A stretch of 64,000 nucleotides of DNA from Aspergillus flavus. Its lineage: Eukaryota > Ascomycota > Eurotiomycetes > Eurotiales > Aspergillaceae. Positions within the stretch are counted from its first letter, which is position 1, and each line of letters begins with the position of its first letter. Of this stretch, positions 34,140 through 45,118 are shown one piece after another. The notes under the pieces are model-generated. The model made no database searches and was not told the origin of the DNA. It worked only from the letters and a program-made list of their open reading frames with translations. Both the position numbers and the translations under genes were made by a program. The DNA lies in contig NC_092407.1 of NCBI RefSeq assembly GCF_009017415.1, positions 3,720,001 to 3,784,000 on the forward strand, written 5' to 3'.

Positions 34140-34360
34140 TTTTTTTACATGCGAGACGTTAACCTATCCCTCGATGTATTACTTCCCTCGTTCTTTCTCT
34201 CTACTCGAGCTCCCGGTCATTCGCACGAACCCTACCTGCAGTCCCGGTGTTAGGAGGAGAAAATTAAAAGAATAATAGATACCCATGGCTAACAAAAGTT
34301 GTTTCTGTGCACCGTGACTCATTCAAGCTACGAAATTATTCTACCGTACTCTGTGATATC

Positions 34361-35758
34361 TTATCCGTCCAACTTCTTCCTATACAGCTCTCCTCCGCAG
34401 TTCCTTAATCTTGCCGCCGCTTGCTCGGGGGTAATGTCTCGCTGAGGCTCTCCCATCATTTCATAACTATAGATCAATCAGTCACCTGATGACAAAGAGT
34501 ACGTAGGAGCTAGAACTTACCCGACCAGAAACTTTCGCACAGTCGCGCTGCGCAACAAAGGAGGGTAGAAGTGCAAGTGCAGATAGGAAGACTCAATCTC
34601 CTCGTCAGTCCCATCGAGGGGTGCCTGATGGATACCCATGCTGTATGGGAAGTGCGTCTCGAACAAATTATCGTAACGTCTGGTGATCTCTGCGATGGCC
34701 TCGGCCAACTGTGCCTTCTCGTTGGCGTTGAGGTCAACGAGCGCACGCTTGTGTTGTTTGCTAACAATCATCGTCTCGAATGGCCAAACTCCCCACCAGG
34801 GGCAGACAACCAGGAATGCTCCGTTCTCAAACACTACACGCTCCTTCTTCTGGCTTTCGAGGGCCGCATAATCTTCCAGCATGTGCTTGCCTCCGTGCTC
34901 TTTGCGGTATTTCTTAAGCTGTTCCAGCTCCATAGCTGGCTCTTCGGGTAGCGAGCTGGTGGTCCAGACTTGTCCATGGGGGTGAGGGTTTGAGCATCCC
35001 ATAGCCGCGCCTTTGTTCTCAAAGATCTGCATATACCGATATTGCTCCTTGGGCTTGGCCAGATCAGCGGTTGGGGAGTTGGGAGGAAGGGTGGTCGCAG
35101 GAGCAAGAGCAGCCAACGGTGACTTAGGTGACAGATGTGCACTGTAGATTTCGGTCCAAGCGTCAATGACGGGAGCAATTTCGGCCGGAGACAGATCTGC
35201 CAAGGTGAGGTTATGGGCCGCTGAGAAGGTGAGCACATAACATTTGCCAGTGACAGGCTCTGCCTTCAGGAAGAAAGATTCCAGATCTAAAGTTGATCGT
35301 GTACACGTTAGCTCTGTGACATAGCACTACATCTTGTGCTCCGGCTAAAGTAGGAACGCACCGTCGGCATTGTCTGGGCTGTATGGCGCTTGCTCCTCCT
35401 TGACAGCGCTGTAATCGTTGACGAAAACGAAGGTCTTTTCGTACTTGGGGTTCGCATCTCCTTGCGCACGCTTGTTGCCTGGGCACAGATAGCAAGCAGG
35501 ATCATAGGTGGGCAGAGTTGTCTTGGAAGGGCTTTCTTGTGCTCCTCTGTTTGCGGCGGAAGTTTAGCTCTCTAGAACTCCAGGTTTGCTCATTCCTCAT
35601 ATTGTCGAGCGCAATCATCGCACCCAAAATCAAGGGAAAAACTCTCTCAAGACTTACTGCCAAGGACGCTTAGTTCTGTGGGGGGAGACTAAGATGTAAG
35701 AACCGCGGAGTGGGTTGTACCTCCGATGGGAGATATCATCAAGAACGTTTTCGACCAT
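34361..35758 (-). CDS. GAL7: galactose-1-phosphate uridylyltransferase
   Basis: This is the second step of the Leloir pathway: UDP-glucose plus galactose-1-phosphate gives UDP-galactose plus glucose-1-phosphate. Predicted exons are 35758-35658, 35546-35362, 35286-34521 and 34466-34361, giving 385 residues. The N-terminus has [19 protein letters not shown] and WQGAQE, followed by the zinc-site region [13 protein letters not shown]. The active-site motif [12 protein letters not shown] places the catalytic HPH triad around residues 197-199. The C-terminal half has the second metal-site-like segment ([14 protein letters not shown]) and ends with a tail that starts in the last small exon ([17 protein letters not shown]). 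A ~25-residue Ala/Pro-rich insertion ([15 protein letters not shown]) precedes the active site. The gene is not next to other GAL genes here. Confidence 0.95.
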
Positions 35759-36705
35759 GATTGTCGACTAAATACGAGGCGCGCGCGTGCTGTGCAATGA
35801 ATGAAGGGCAAGCTACAGGAAGAAGAGAAGAAAAGAGGGGAAGAAAAAGGTAGGAGAGAAAGTCAGCGAAGATGAAGCGACGGCGGCGGGGCACATGGTC
35901 TGTTTCGCGGGGTCTCCGGAAAATTAATTGAGACCCTTTCGGTACCAAACGCACCGAATTAATATAAAAACTCGGCATGACGTCTGTTCGGGTAAATAAC
36001 AATCACGTTCCTGACGGTGACCTCAGCCCTATTTACAGCACAGTTGGTATCACTATCTGAAACCGCATTGAATCGACTACACTCTTTTTCCTCTGCTGTC
36101 GATTTGCTTGACAGGTGCAGATTGTTCAGTTCGCGTGGCTGTCCTCCATCTATGCAGGAACAATACCAACTACGGAATATTTGCTCTAGTGACTAACACA
36201 TATCAATTATCCGCGTTACATCAGATTGGTGGTTTAACTATGTATAGTGGGTAGGGTGCTCTTTGCTAGCGCTCTGTCCCGTCCGTATTCCGTAGCAGAC
36301 GGGGTTGATATTAGCCGTTTTGTCTTGGCTAGCCCGAGCTTCTCACCGGCTGCCCGAGTGTCCTGCTTGAAATGAACCGGGCCGACCTAGAGATTGAGGT
36401 ATTTTAGTAATAAATTCATAGCATCGCCTCCAGACTGACGTCAAGACCCGATTGGCTGGTCCCACGAAACGAGGGGCAACTGGTGGACTCTTATCGACAT
36501 GGGCTTATCAGCACAGCAATATCTGGGGAAGTTCCAAGGGTACTCACTTCTCCATATGTTGACGGTTTACATTAAGCCTTCAAGGTTACTTATCCAATTA
36601 TATCATTCATGAGTGGCTCACCCACCTCTTTAATGGAACGGATACCAGTAATTGCGTAGTAATCGTGCAGCCCTTACTGCTGCTCCCCACGTTTCATCGC
36701 GAAGC
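35759..36705. other. intergenic, divergent promoters
   Basis: About 950 bp lies between the divergent GAL7 and F-box genes. A GA-rich run at 35815-35865 (CT-rich on the GAL7 strand) looks like the GAL7 leader. No coding frame is supported. Confidence 0.3.
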
Positions 36706-37829
36706 ATGGCCACTAATCCCTCGGGGCTCCACCTCTACTCCCTTCCAAATGAGGTATGATTGGATTGATATCAAATTACCTATTGAGCTAAGCTTTATCT
36801 AATGACGCTCAGGTGTTCGTTCAGATCTTATGCCCATTGCCAACCCACTCCCTTCTCCCCTTAACGACGGTTTCCCACCGGTTCTATGCATTAATATTGC
36901 GGATCCTGCACTACCGCATTCTTGTCTCTGTATCACTGAACAAATACAACCTTATGCTCGACTGTCTCAATCCAAGCTCGTATTCTACTAAACCCCACGT
37001 CTTTTGCAAATACCTCGGTACGGATGGTTTGAGTAGCCAGTATGAAGGGAAGGGCTCACTGTACGAGAATGTTGATACAGCACAGCAGCTAGGGAGACTC
37101 GGTTCCCTATATTCTAGATTTCGACCCAGGGTAGTAGCAATGGGGAGAATCGGCGGAGCAAGGCGTTTTGCATCAGCGGGTAGGGCATCTGCAGTGGACG
37201 AGGTGTGCAGGTCAATGCTGATTGTGTCGACAGTCCACCCGGAGCAACCGGAAAGCTCAGTCGTGACACTTCCTATCGAACTAGAAGCGTTCGAAAATTT
37301 CATCCAAATATGTGTAGCCGTGAATATAGTGGAAGTGATGTGGGGAAGTAACTTTCCTCTGGGTGCAGTGACTGTTGACAACGGGGTTATTAGGTTGTTC
37401 AGAGACTGGTTAAAAACCCATGCGAAGCATTCCGGTCAATCTCATGGGTCCTCTCCAGAGTCGGAAGAATCCGATAATACTGCCTGTTCGTTGACCAGCG
37501 AGGCCCCTTATCAAATGGTTTGGGTGGGTCAGAAAAAGAATGTTGGACTTAAGGTGCGGGTCAAGGAGAAGGATTTTATGTTCGAAAATGTGAATAGGGC
37601 TTGGGGTGGTCCAGTTCTTCCTTATCACAATGAGGGCCAATCCGCTTGCTATGAATTGACTATAGAAGGTACGTCTATCTGTGTATCAGGACCGTTAATC
37701 TATCCTTCATTTTAATCTTTTATAAATCTAGAATTACATGTCCGGACTACTCGTCTCTTTATGACACTGGAGAAGTCCTTAGAGCACAGTTTTCCCAAAG
37801 TTGTGAACTTGATACGGAGCCACGGATAG
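36706..37829 (+). CDS. F-box domain protein
   Basis: F-box proteins recruit substrates to SCF ubiquitin ligases. Predicted exons are 36706-36753, 36813-37668 and 37732-37829, giving 333 residues. The F-box is at residues 10-55: LYSLPNEVFVQILCPLP, then LTTVSHRFYALILRILHYRI, across the first intron. The rest resembles the common fungal F-box proteins with a C-terminal region for substrate binding (APYQMVWVGQKKNVGLKVRV, CYELTIEELHVRTTRL) and an all-alpha end (FMTLEKSLEHSF). The last intron is needed to reach the conserved LHVRTTRL segment; without it the frame ends at 37715 after an unrelated tail. The target is unknown. Confidence 0.85.
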
Positions 37830-39399
37830 ATTGTTTCCCGTTCTAGGTCTTTTATATAGCATTGCTATAATTTCTGTGGTATATATATAACATTCAATCT
37901 CACGTATAATGTCACTGTCAGTCTCTCGAAAAAGTTTTGTTTAGAGTTTTCTGTATCATATATCTTGAGTTTCTGGCCTACCTTGGTGATCTCTACCCCG
38001 TGTATATACTCAACCCATGTATATACATGCACGTCTGGACAATGTTGTATGCCTCTTACAATTACCTCGATCAAATCCACGTTTTCCTGAGTTGCTCACC
38101 AATAATCAATGATACATGAATGTGACTATAAGTCTCGGGAGCGATCTATGTAGTGTACACTCTTTTGTAACCACTATTGCACGTAAGGACATACTACGGC
38201 GATCACTGCATAAACAGCTGCCTGACAAGCGGTTGCAATGACGTTCATGTATGATAACGGAGAATAACCAATCAAACAACCCTGCGATAACACAAATAAC
38301 AAAATCGAGGCGATGACACTCAGTCCTTGAAGTAACACATCCAATACTACGCAATATCGGCACCGTTGCCTGGTGGTCGTTCGGCATCTTCTTCCGGAGG
38401 CGTGGTTGTTTCATCTCGCTTATTTTCTCCCCTGCGTGGATCCGCTTTTTGTCGGCACGGAATGCCGACTTTGCCGACTCGTCCATTCATCGTTGTCGAC
38501 TTACTCTCCACAGTTTGGTTTGCAACTTAGTGATCACTGATCAAACGAGGGCATTATCAGGTTAAGGTTCAAGATGAGCAGAATCTGAGACTACGCGTCT
38601 ATATGTAATATGGATAGTATCAAGAAATTAAAGTAGATTGGTCAACATATCCTGTCGCTTGTCAATTTCCAAACGACGCCCCACTTGACCAAGCGAGCTT
38701 GTCGCCAGTAGTGGCAGGAACCGTCGGGCCGAAAGTCTTGTTCGACTGTGGCGGCTTCCAATCGCGTTTTCGTTAGTGGTTCTACTCTGAAAATTTAGAG
38801 GGATAGAAGATAGGTTTAAACGGGTATCTGAGCCATCCTATTCAAGGTTTTAGGGCGTCTGCATATGTACACTGCGAAATGGTAATGGATAACGAATATT
38901 ATGTGGCGTTAGAACTAAATACACCCCTTGACCGAGTTTGACACACTATTGGTTTAGTACGTGGTTTGATGCAAGGTAGATTAGATTACCTTTTATCTTT
39001 AGATATAACCGAGGCATCTCTCGGTTGCTGTTTTAAGAAGTTCAAGAAATTTTTTTGCTTACGTTTTTCTTCTTCTTTGGTCTCCATATTGTGCCTGTTT
39101 ATTCTCGTATTAGCCATATTGCATTAATCTTAGTCTTGTTTTTAACTATATGAGTGCCCCATGACATTGGGTTTTTATGATCTACACTTCTCAATTCAGT
39201 TTGGAGGAACACACGAAGCATAACACAGCTGATAGCGCGGTACTGTATCGCAAACGTTCTTCTATAATATAAACACTAGGTGGGTCCGTCACTAACATGT
39301 CGATCCCATGGCATATGCATGTCTTTAAAAGAACAAACTGTGGTTGGAATGGGGAATAAGTACCAATAACTGACAAGGATATCTAGCACCGCAACGGGT
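37830..39399. other. intergenic, no gene seen
   Basis: About 1.57 kb of AT-rich sequence follows the F-box gene. A minus frame at 38106-38486 (126 codons) lacks conserved motifs and splice support, so I do not call it. The final ~350 bases form the promoter of the DHA1 transporter, with T-rich tracts near 39060-39080. Confidence 0.35.
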
Positions 39400-41235
39400 A
39401 TGACCGGTTTAGCCGGGGCCGGCGAGGTGCCTCTATCCTCCAAGATACCCTACTGGCGTTTAGTCCTCGACCAAAAGGTTGTTACACCCGAAGTGGTTAA
39501 TTATCCTTATGCTGGATCAGGAACCGAAGATGACCCTTACGTTGTCAGTTGGATCCCTAATGACCCGCGCAACCCAATGGAGTTCAGTGAGATCCAAAAA
39601 TGGTCCTATACTGTTCTAGTCTCTTTTGTCACCCTCACCGTTGCATTGGTTTCCTCTGCATACTCAGGCGGCATGGGTCAGATTGTCAAGGATTTCGACT
39701 GTGAACAGGAAGTCGCTATCCTCGGAATTTCCCTCTTTGTCCTGGGATTTGCCTTTGGGCCATTGATCTGGGCACCAATGAGTGAGACCTTCGGTCGTCG
39801 ACATATCTTCACTAGCACATTCTTCCTCCTCACTGCTTTCAATGCGGGAGCTGCGGGAGCTCAGAATATTCAAACCCTTATTATTCTACGGTTCCTCGCA
39901 GGATTTTTCGGGTCATCCCCTTTCGGAAATGCAGGAGGTACGATTGCAGATATGTTTCCGGCTGCAAAGCGTGGTATTGCAATCAGTCTCTTCGCTGCAG
40001 CACCGCTCTGTGGTCCGACGTTTGGGCCGGTGATTGGGGGCTTCCTCGGCTCTGCCGCGGGCTGGCGTTGGGTGGAAGGCTTTCTAGCGGCGTTAGCAGG
40101 CGTGGTGTGGCTGGCTATGGGCATATTACTACCAGAGACATACGCTCCAGTCCTCCTGCGTCGTCGAGCTGAAAAGCTTTCTGAGCTGAATGGTCAAGTC
40201 TACCGTAGCAAACTGGATATCGAACGAGGTAGAGCGACGTTGACAAAGACACTGACTACGGCTCTCTCCCGCCCTTGGCTTCTGCTCTTTAAAGAGCCAA
40301 TTGTGCTTCTGTTCTGTATATATATGGCTATCATATATGGGACATTGTACATGTTGTTTGCAGCCTATCCGATCGTCTTCCAGGAAGTCCGTGGCTGGAG
40401 TGAAGGTATTGGGGGCTTGGCTTTCATGGGAATTCTAGTAGGAATGATCATCGCAGTGGCTTGCACCTTTCCGGACAATTTCCGTTATGCTAAGCTGTGT
40501 GGGCAAAGTACGGGTCGTCTTGCACCCGAGGTCCGTCTTCCGCCCAGTATTGTTGGAGGAATCGCTCTGCCTATCGGCCTTTTCTGGTTCGCATGGACGA
40601 ACTCCCCAACCATCCACTGGATGGCGCCGGTTGCTGCAGGCGTACCATTTGGGTTTGGATTAGTCTTGGTCTTCCTCAGTGTCTTCAACTATCTGATCGA
40701 TGCCTACACGATCTATTCAGCATCGGTCCTTGCAGCTAACTCAGCTCTCCGGTCTTTATTCGGCTTCGCCTTTCCTCTATTCACCACCTACATGTATCGC
40801 AACCTAGGCATTCACTGGGCCTCTTCCATTCCAGCTTTCTTGGCCGTTGCGTGTGTGCCATTCCCTATTCTCTTCTATCTTTACGGGGCTCAGATTCGTA
40901 AGCGTTGTGTTTACGCTGCTGAGGCCGAGGCATTCATGCAGCGTCTCGCAGCCAAACAGAATCCACCCCCGCGTCAAGAGCAAGAGCCAGCTCAAGAGAA
41001 GACGACTGTGGCTGAGAAAGCCGAGTCTGTCTATATGAGCAGTGACAGTGATGACTCCGATAGCCTTTCCACCATTCCATCCCAGGTTGCACTTGACCGA
41101 CGAGGTTCTCGGGCCTCTAGGAAGTCTGGACATTCTTTAGGTCGCACAGCGACACAGTATGAGGAAAATCCCTACGACATTGACCGGGTCAATACCCGCA
41201 ACTCCGCCATTAGTGGTCGCGGACGAAAGGACTAA
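39400..41235 (+). CDS. MFS drug:H+ antiporter (DHA1) transporter
   Basis: This is a 611-residue multidrug-type efflux pump in one exon. The N-terminal cytosolic part has the Tpo/Flu-type motif DDPYVVSWIPNDPRNPMEFS. Motif A between TM2 and TM3 is GPLIWAPMSETFGRRHIFT, motif B is ILRFLAGFFGSSPFGNAGGT, and motif C (antiporter) is GPTFGPVIGGFLG. LLPETYAPVLLRRRAEKL follows TM6. About twelve membrane segments end at YLYGAQIRKRC, and then a long Ser/Asp-rich cytosolic tail follows (SSDSDDSDSLSTIPS). The ~100-residue tail is longer than usual. It is codirectional with the glycosyltransferase 800 bp downstream. Substrate is unknown; export of a glycosylated compound is possible but unproven. Confidence 0.92.
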   Translation: MTGLAGAGEVPLSSKIPYWRLVLDQKVVTPEVVNYPYAGSGTEDDPYVVSWIPNDPRNPMEFSEIQKWSYTVLVSFVTLTVALVSSAYSGGMGQIVKDFDCEQEVAILGISLFVLGFAFGPLIWAPMSETFGRRHIFTSTFFLLTAFNAGAAGAQNIQTLIILRFLAGFFGSSPFGNAGGTIADMFPAAKRGIAISLFAAAPLCGPTFGPVIGGFLGSAAGWRWVEGFLAALAGVVWLAMGILLPETYAPVLLRRRAEKLSELNGQVYRSKLDIERGRATLTKTLTTALSRPWLLLFKEPIVLLFCIYMAIIYGTLYMLFAAYPIVFQEVRGWSEGIGGLAFMGILVGMIIAVACTFPDNFRYAKLCGQSTGRLAPEVRLPPSIVGGIALPIGLFWFAWTNSPTIHWMAPVAAGVPFGFGLVLVFLSVFNYLIDAYTIYSASVLAANSALRSLFGFAFPLFTTYMYRNLGIHWASSIPAFLAVACVPFPILFYLYGAQIRKRCVYAAEAEAFMQRLAAKQNPPPRQEQEPAQEKTTVAEKAESVYMSSDSDDSDSLSTIPSQVALDRRGSRASRKSGHSLGRTATQYEENPYDIDRVNTRNSAISGRGRKD

Positions 41236-42034
41236 ATGGAATAGCTGCATGCATTAGTCTTTTCTCGGAGGCTTCTGATGCCCCGCAATCGGCTTGGTCG
41301 ATCGCTTGATTACAACAGGCACCATACCAGCAATTGCTTACGAGCTGCTTCCTTGGGTAATCCCTGGGAGATATTGGTTGATAAGCCGGAGTGTCATGAA
41401 AGGGCGAGTAATATAAACTCGAGATAAGCGCTCGGTTACTCAACACTGAAAAACAGTGCCGCTTTCGTTCGTGGGTCAAGTTATTCATGCATGAAGTGAT
41501 ACGTCGTCCTTGTGGAACGCATACACAGTTGCAGATGACGAGCGGTGAAGAGGAGGGGGCAGTCCCTTCGTATCCAGAGCCATACTATCGATGTATATAA
41601 ATTAAACGGAGGACAGCGGACAGGAGCATGGATGCACATACATTGGTCTGATTCTCCACTAGTACCACACATCAATGTTTATAAACCTATTAGAAAGACC
41701 TATAATATTAATAAATTCATCCGATTCGGAAAGACACCCGCTCATCCATGGCTGATTGCATGACAATCGAAGTGGATTATACGGAAGAATGTCAGCTGAC
41801 TATTCATACATATTCTGCAGATGAAGTCGGTTTTTATACTCCCAATTATCTGTTTTAGAAGAAGTTCCAACATGGCATTCGTAGAAGGAAACCATGTCCA
41901 ACGGATAGGCTTCTTTCCCGTATTGTTCCTTCACTGCTAGCCCCGTACCGACCTTGAGCGCTTCACTTCTCTTCGTCTTTTGGTCAGTCCTTCATTACTG
42001 ATCTTCTTGACTCCATCATATCCATGCTAGCGTA
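41236..42034. other. intergenic, promoter of glycosyltransferase
   Basis: This is an AT-rich stretch of 800 bp between the DHA1 transporter and the UGT, with a CT-rich leader near 41960-41990. No coding frame is supported. Confidence 0.3.
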
Positions 42035-43640
42035 ATGGCACCATCAACCATTCTCTTTCTGACCCTCAGTGAGCTGGGCCAGGCAACTGTCAGTTTAGCC
42101 GTGGCCCATGAATTTCTCATTCGCTCTTACGATGTCCATATTGGCTCGTTTGCTCCTTTAGAGCCCGCTGTCTCCAAGCTCAATGGCCGTGCCGCATCCC
42201 TGTCATCAGTGACAAATCGTGCGACCTTCCATCCACTAACTGGCCCTCCTATGATAGAGGCCAATCCTTGGTTCAATATATGTACCAATTCATTTCACGT
42301 CCATAACGTCGGCTTTCGAGCAGCGCTGAACACACAGAAGCACATCCTACCTGTAGTGGCAACTCCTTGGGATGGCCCTCAATATATGGCAATATATGAA
42401 GACTGCTCTACCCTCATCCGCACGCTCCAACCAGCGATTGTCGTACTTGATCCAATGTTCTTACAGGCAGTTGATGCGTGTCGCATGCTAGAACAGCGTT
42501 ATGTGGCCCTGTCTCCTAACACATTCAAGGAACTGACGATACAGCCGAGGTTGGCGAGCTTGTGGAAATATCCAATGTGAGAGACCTAGTCTATCTGTAC
42601 TTCCCCTCTTGCTCTGTGTATCTTGACTAATCAGTCAGCGTGGGTTCCGGTTACCCTTATCCTTTACCATGGTACCTGATTCTTCCGAATGTTTATCTTG
42701 TTCTTCGGATGCTATTGATTCTAATGAGCAACCCAAGAGCTCGAGAGCTGACGGCATATCGTATTGCTCAAGGGCTGCCGAATGTAACTTCTGCACAGGT
42801 CTCCCAACAGCTCAACAAGGACAAGACTGTAGTTCTTCTCCCGGCCAGACAGGAGACCGAAATTCCATGCTACTTTCCCGACAACTTTATACTGTGTGGT
42901 CCCATACTGCGCCCTTGTGTCCCGATTGCTGAAGAGGATCTAGAACTGGCTTCTTGGCTCGAACGACGGCCAACAGTCTTGGTAAACCTGGGATCACATG
43001 TGACTTATACGACTGATGTTTTGCAAGAGCTCATGGAGGGGTTCCGTATGCTTCTGGATAAAAGGCCAGATATCCAAATCCTATGGAAAATCAAGCCAAG
43101 TTCCGGTACAACTTTCGAGGATACACCTTTACCCGACAATCTTCGTACTGCCGTCGCAGAGGGACAAGTCCGTGTTGAGTCGTGGCTGGCAGTGGAGCCT
43201 ATTTGCATTCTCACGAGTGGCCATGTAAAATGCATGGTTCACCATGGAGGGTCCAATTCTTATCACGAAGCGATACGGTCAGTATATACGGCTGTAAACT
43301 CATGAATGCGGGTGCTCCCAATCTCTGACAGCTTGTTTGCTTTAGGGCTGGCGTGCCACAAGTCATCCTTCCCGTCTGGTTCGACACCTACGATTTCGCC
43401 TTGCGCGCAGAATGGTTAGGCATTGGGATTTGGGCAAGTCGCAAGACTGCGCCAGGCGTCAATGCACCGGAATTAGGACAGGCACTTATTCGAGTGCTAG
43501 CAAGCGCCCAGAGCGAGTCGATGCGACATCGGGCGAAAGGTATTGCAACTAAACTGGGGCCAAAAGATGGACGAGTCATCGCGTGTGAGAAGATCATTTC
43601 CTTGCTGACGGAGCCGTGTAACACGAAAATGCGCCGGTGA
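42035..43640 (+). CDS. UDP-glycosyltransferase (GT1 family)
   Basis: GT1 enzymes transfer a sugar from a UDP-sugar to small lipophilic acceptors. Predicted exons are 42035-42576, 42639-43277 and 43346-43640, giving 491 residues. The N-terminus (STILFLTLSELGQATVSLAVAHEF) has the HGHxxP-like acceptor-domain start, but without the usual catalytic-type His: it reads SELGQATVS. The C-terminal UDP-binding signature is present across the second intron: HHGGSNSYHEAIR then AGVPQVILPVWFDTYDFALR, ending AEWLGIGIW. A hydrophobic segment (WYLILPNVYLVLRMLLILM) is between the domains. The acceptor is unknown. Its position next to an efflux pump suggests modification and export or detoxification of a small molecule, which is inference. 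Confidence 0.87.
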
Positions 43641-44100
43641 AGAAAACAGGCGCAAGCGTATATTGAATGCGTGACAATTGACTCATTTTTGTTGTTAGCT
43701 CTATGGGTGGAGATCTATTTATTAAGTTGCTCCGAGTGACTCGGACCGACTCAATTAGACAGCGGAATCGGCCCGTTGGTTGGGGCTTGGGGATTGGTAA
43801 TCTGTTCATATACTTCCACTGCGCCCTCGAGAACGGACATATCGCACTTCTGTATCCAATTAAGTCCGTTGTAACAGGAAAGACATCAAATGTTCCAGAC
43901 TCAGAGATGTAAATTTAGCTCCGCGTCCCCACGCCGGCTAAGCTTTTAGGAAGGAAACGCGACGCCGAACCCCCGAAATGCCCCGCATGACGCAGTCTCC
44001 TCGATGATCCCCGCAATCTATAAATTACTGCCCACAGCCCTTCCATTGATGCTCTACACCCCTTCCCTTCGAATTGATCACGCAAACACAGTTCGACACA
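43641..44100. other. intergenic, dehydrogenase promoter
   Basis: This 460 bp interval is the 3' flank of the UGT and the promoter of the 3-hydroxyisobutyrate-dehydrogenase-like gene. No coding frame is supported. Confidence 0.3.
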
Positions 44101-45118
44101 ATGGCTTCAGAAAGAGTAGCATGGCTCGGCCTGGGCAACATCGGCCGGGTAAGTACACATAAACACCTCCCCACCTATATCTACACATGTCGATCAATCA
44201 ATATCAATATCACAGAAACACTAACATCCCCACCAGGGTATGAGCCGCAACATCGCCCTAAAAGGCCCCCAAACAACACCCATAGTCCTCTACAACCGCA
44301 CAACATCCCGAGCCACCGCCTTCGCCGACTCAATCGGCTCCAACAAAGCCACCGTCGCAACCACCATCCCCGAAGCCGTGGCACAGGCTACAATCACCTT
44401 CATCTGCGTCGGCGATGACCATGCCCTTGACCAAATCATCACCACCATCATCTCCGACTCCTCCCTAGACCTCACCTCCAAACTCATCGTCGACTGCTCC
44501 ACCGTCCACCCCAACACCTCCCGCCGAATCCACGCCACCCTCACAGAGCGCGGCGCAACCTTCATCGCCTGCCCCGTCTTCGGCGCCCCCAACATGGCCG
44601 ATGCAGGCCAGATGATCGTCGTCCCCGCCGGAAAGCAAGAGGCGATTGACAGACTCCAGCCTTTCTTCGAGGGCGTCACGGCAAAGGCCACCCTCCCTTT
44701 GCCTGGCGATGACGTCGGCCGTGCCTCCCAGCTTAAGATCCTGGGTAACACTTTCATTCTTAACACCGTTGAGACGGTTGCAGAGGGTCTTGTGCTGGCG
44801 GAGAAATCTGGTCTCGGGGCCGATATGTATCAGAAATGGATCCATACGTGGCTGGGTGGCCCGTTTGCGAAGTATGCGGATCGGATGGTCGAGGGTGATT
44901 ATCATAAGCGCGAGGAGCCGCTGTTTGCGGTTGACCTGGCGAGGAAGGATCTGGGGCATGCGACTAGCATTGCGCAGGATGCGGGGATGAGATTGAGGAG
45001 TGTGGAGGTTACTGATGCGTATTTGCAGGAGGTGAAGAAGGAGAAGGGCGTGAAGGGGGATGTTGCCGGTGTATATGGGGCGATCCGGAAGGAGTCTGGG
45101 TTGGAGTACGATAATTAG
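44101..45118 (+). CDS. NAD(P)-binding beta-hydroxyacid dehydrogenase (3-HIBADH/6PGDH-like)
   Basis: This belongs to the 3-hydroxyisobutyrate / 6-phosphogluconate dehydrogenase-like family. Predicted exons are 44101-44148 and 44237-45118, giving 309 residues. The cofactor-binding start is VAWLGLGNIGRGMSRNIA (GxGxxG), split by the intron. The family signature around the substrate-binding motif is VDCSTVHPNTSRRI, then FIACPVFGAPNMADAGQM. The catalytic-lysine region is ASQLKILGNTFILNTVETVAEG, with Lys in LKILGN matching the usual K-x2-N arrangement. The C-terminal domain is all alpha. The coding strand is strikingly C-rich at third positions from 44230 to 44720, then G-rich. Substrate is unknown. 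Confidence 0.88.

Noticed and set aside
38106..38486. 126-codon minus-strand frame with a hydrophobic segment
   Set aside because: It has no family motif, no splice-supported extension and lies in AT-rich intergenic DNA. The RLRKK and hydrophobic parts could arise by chance.
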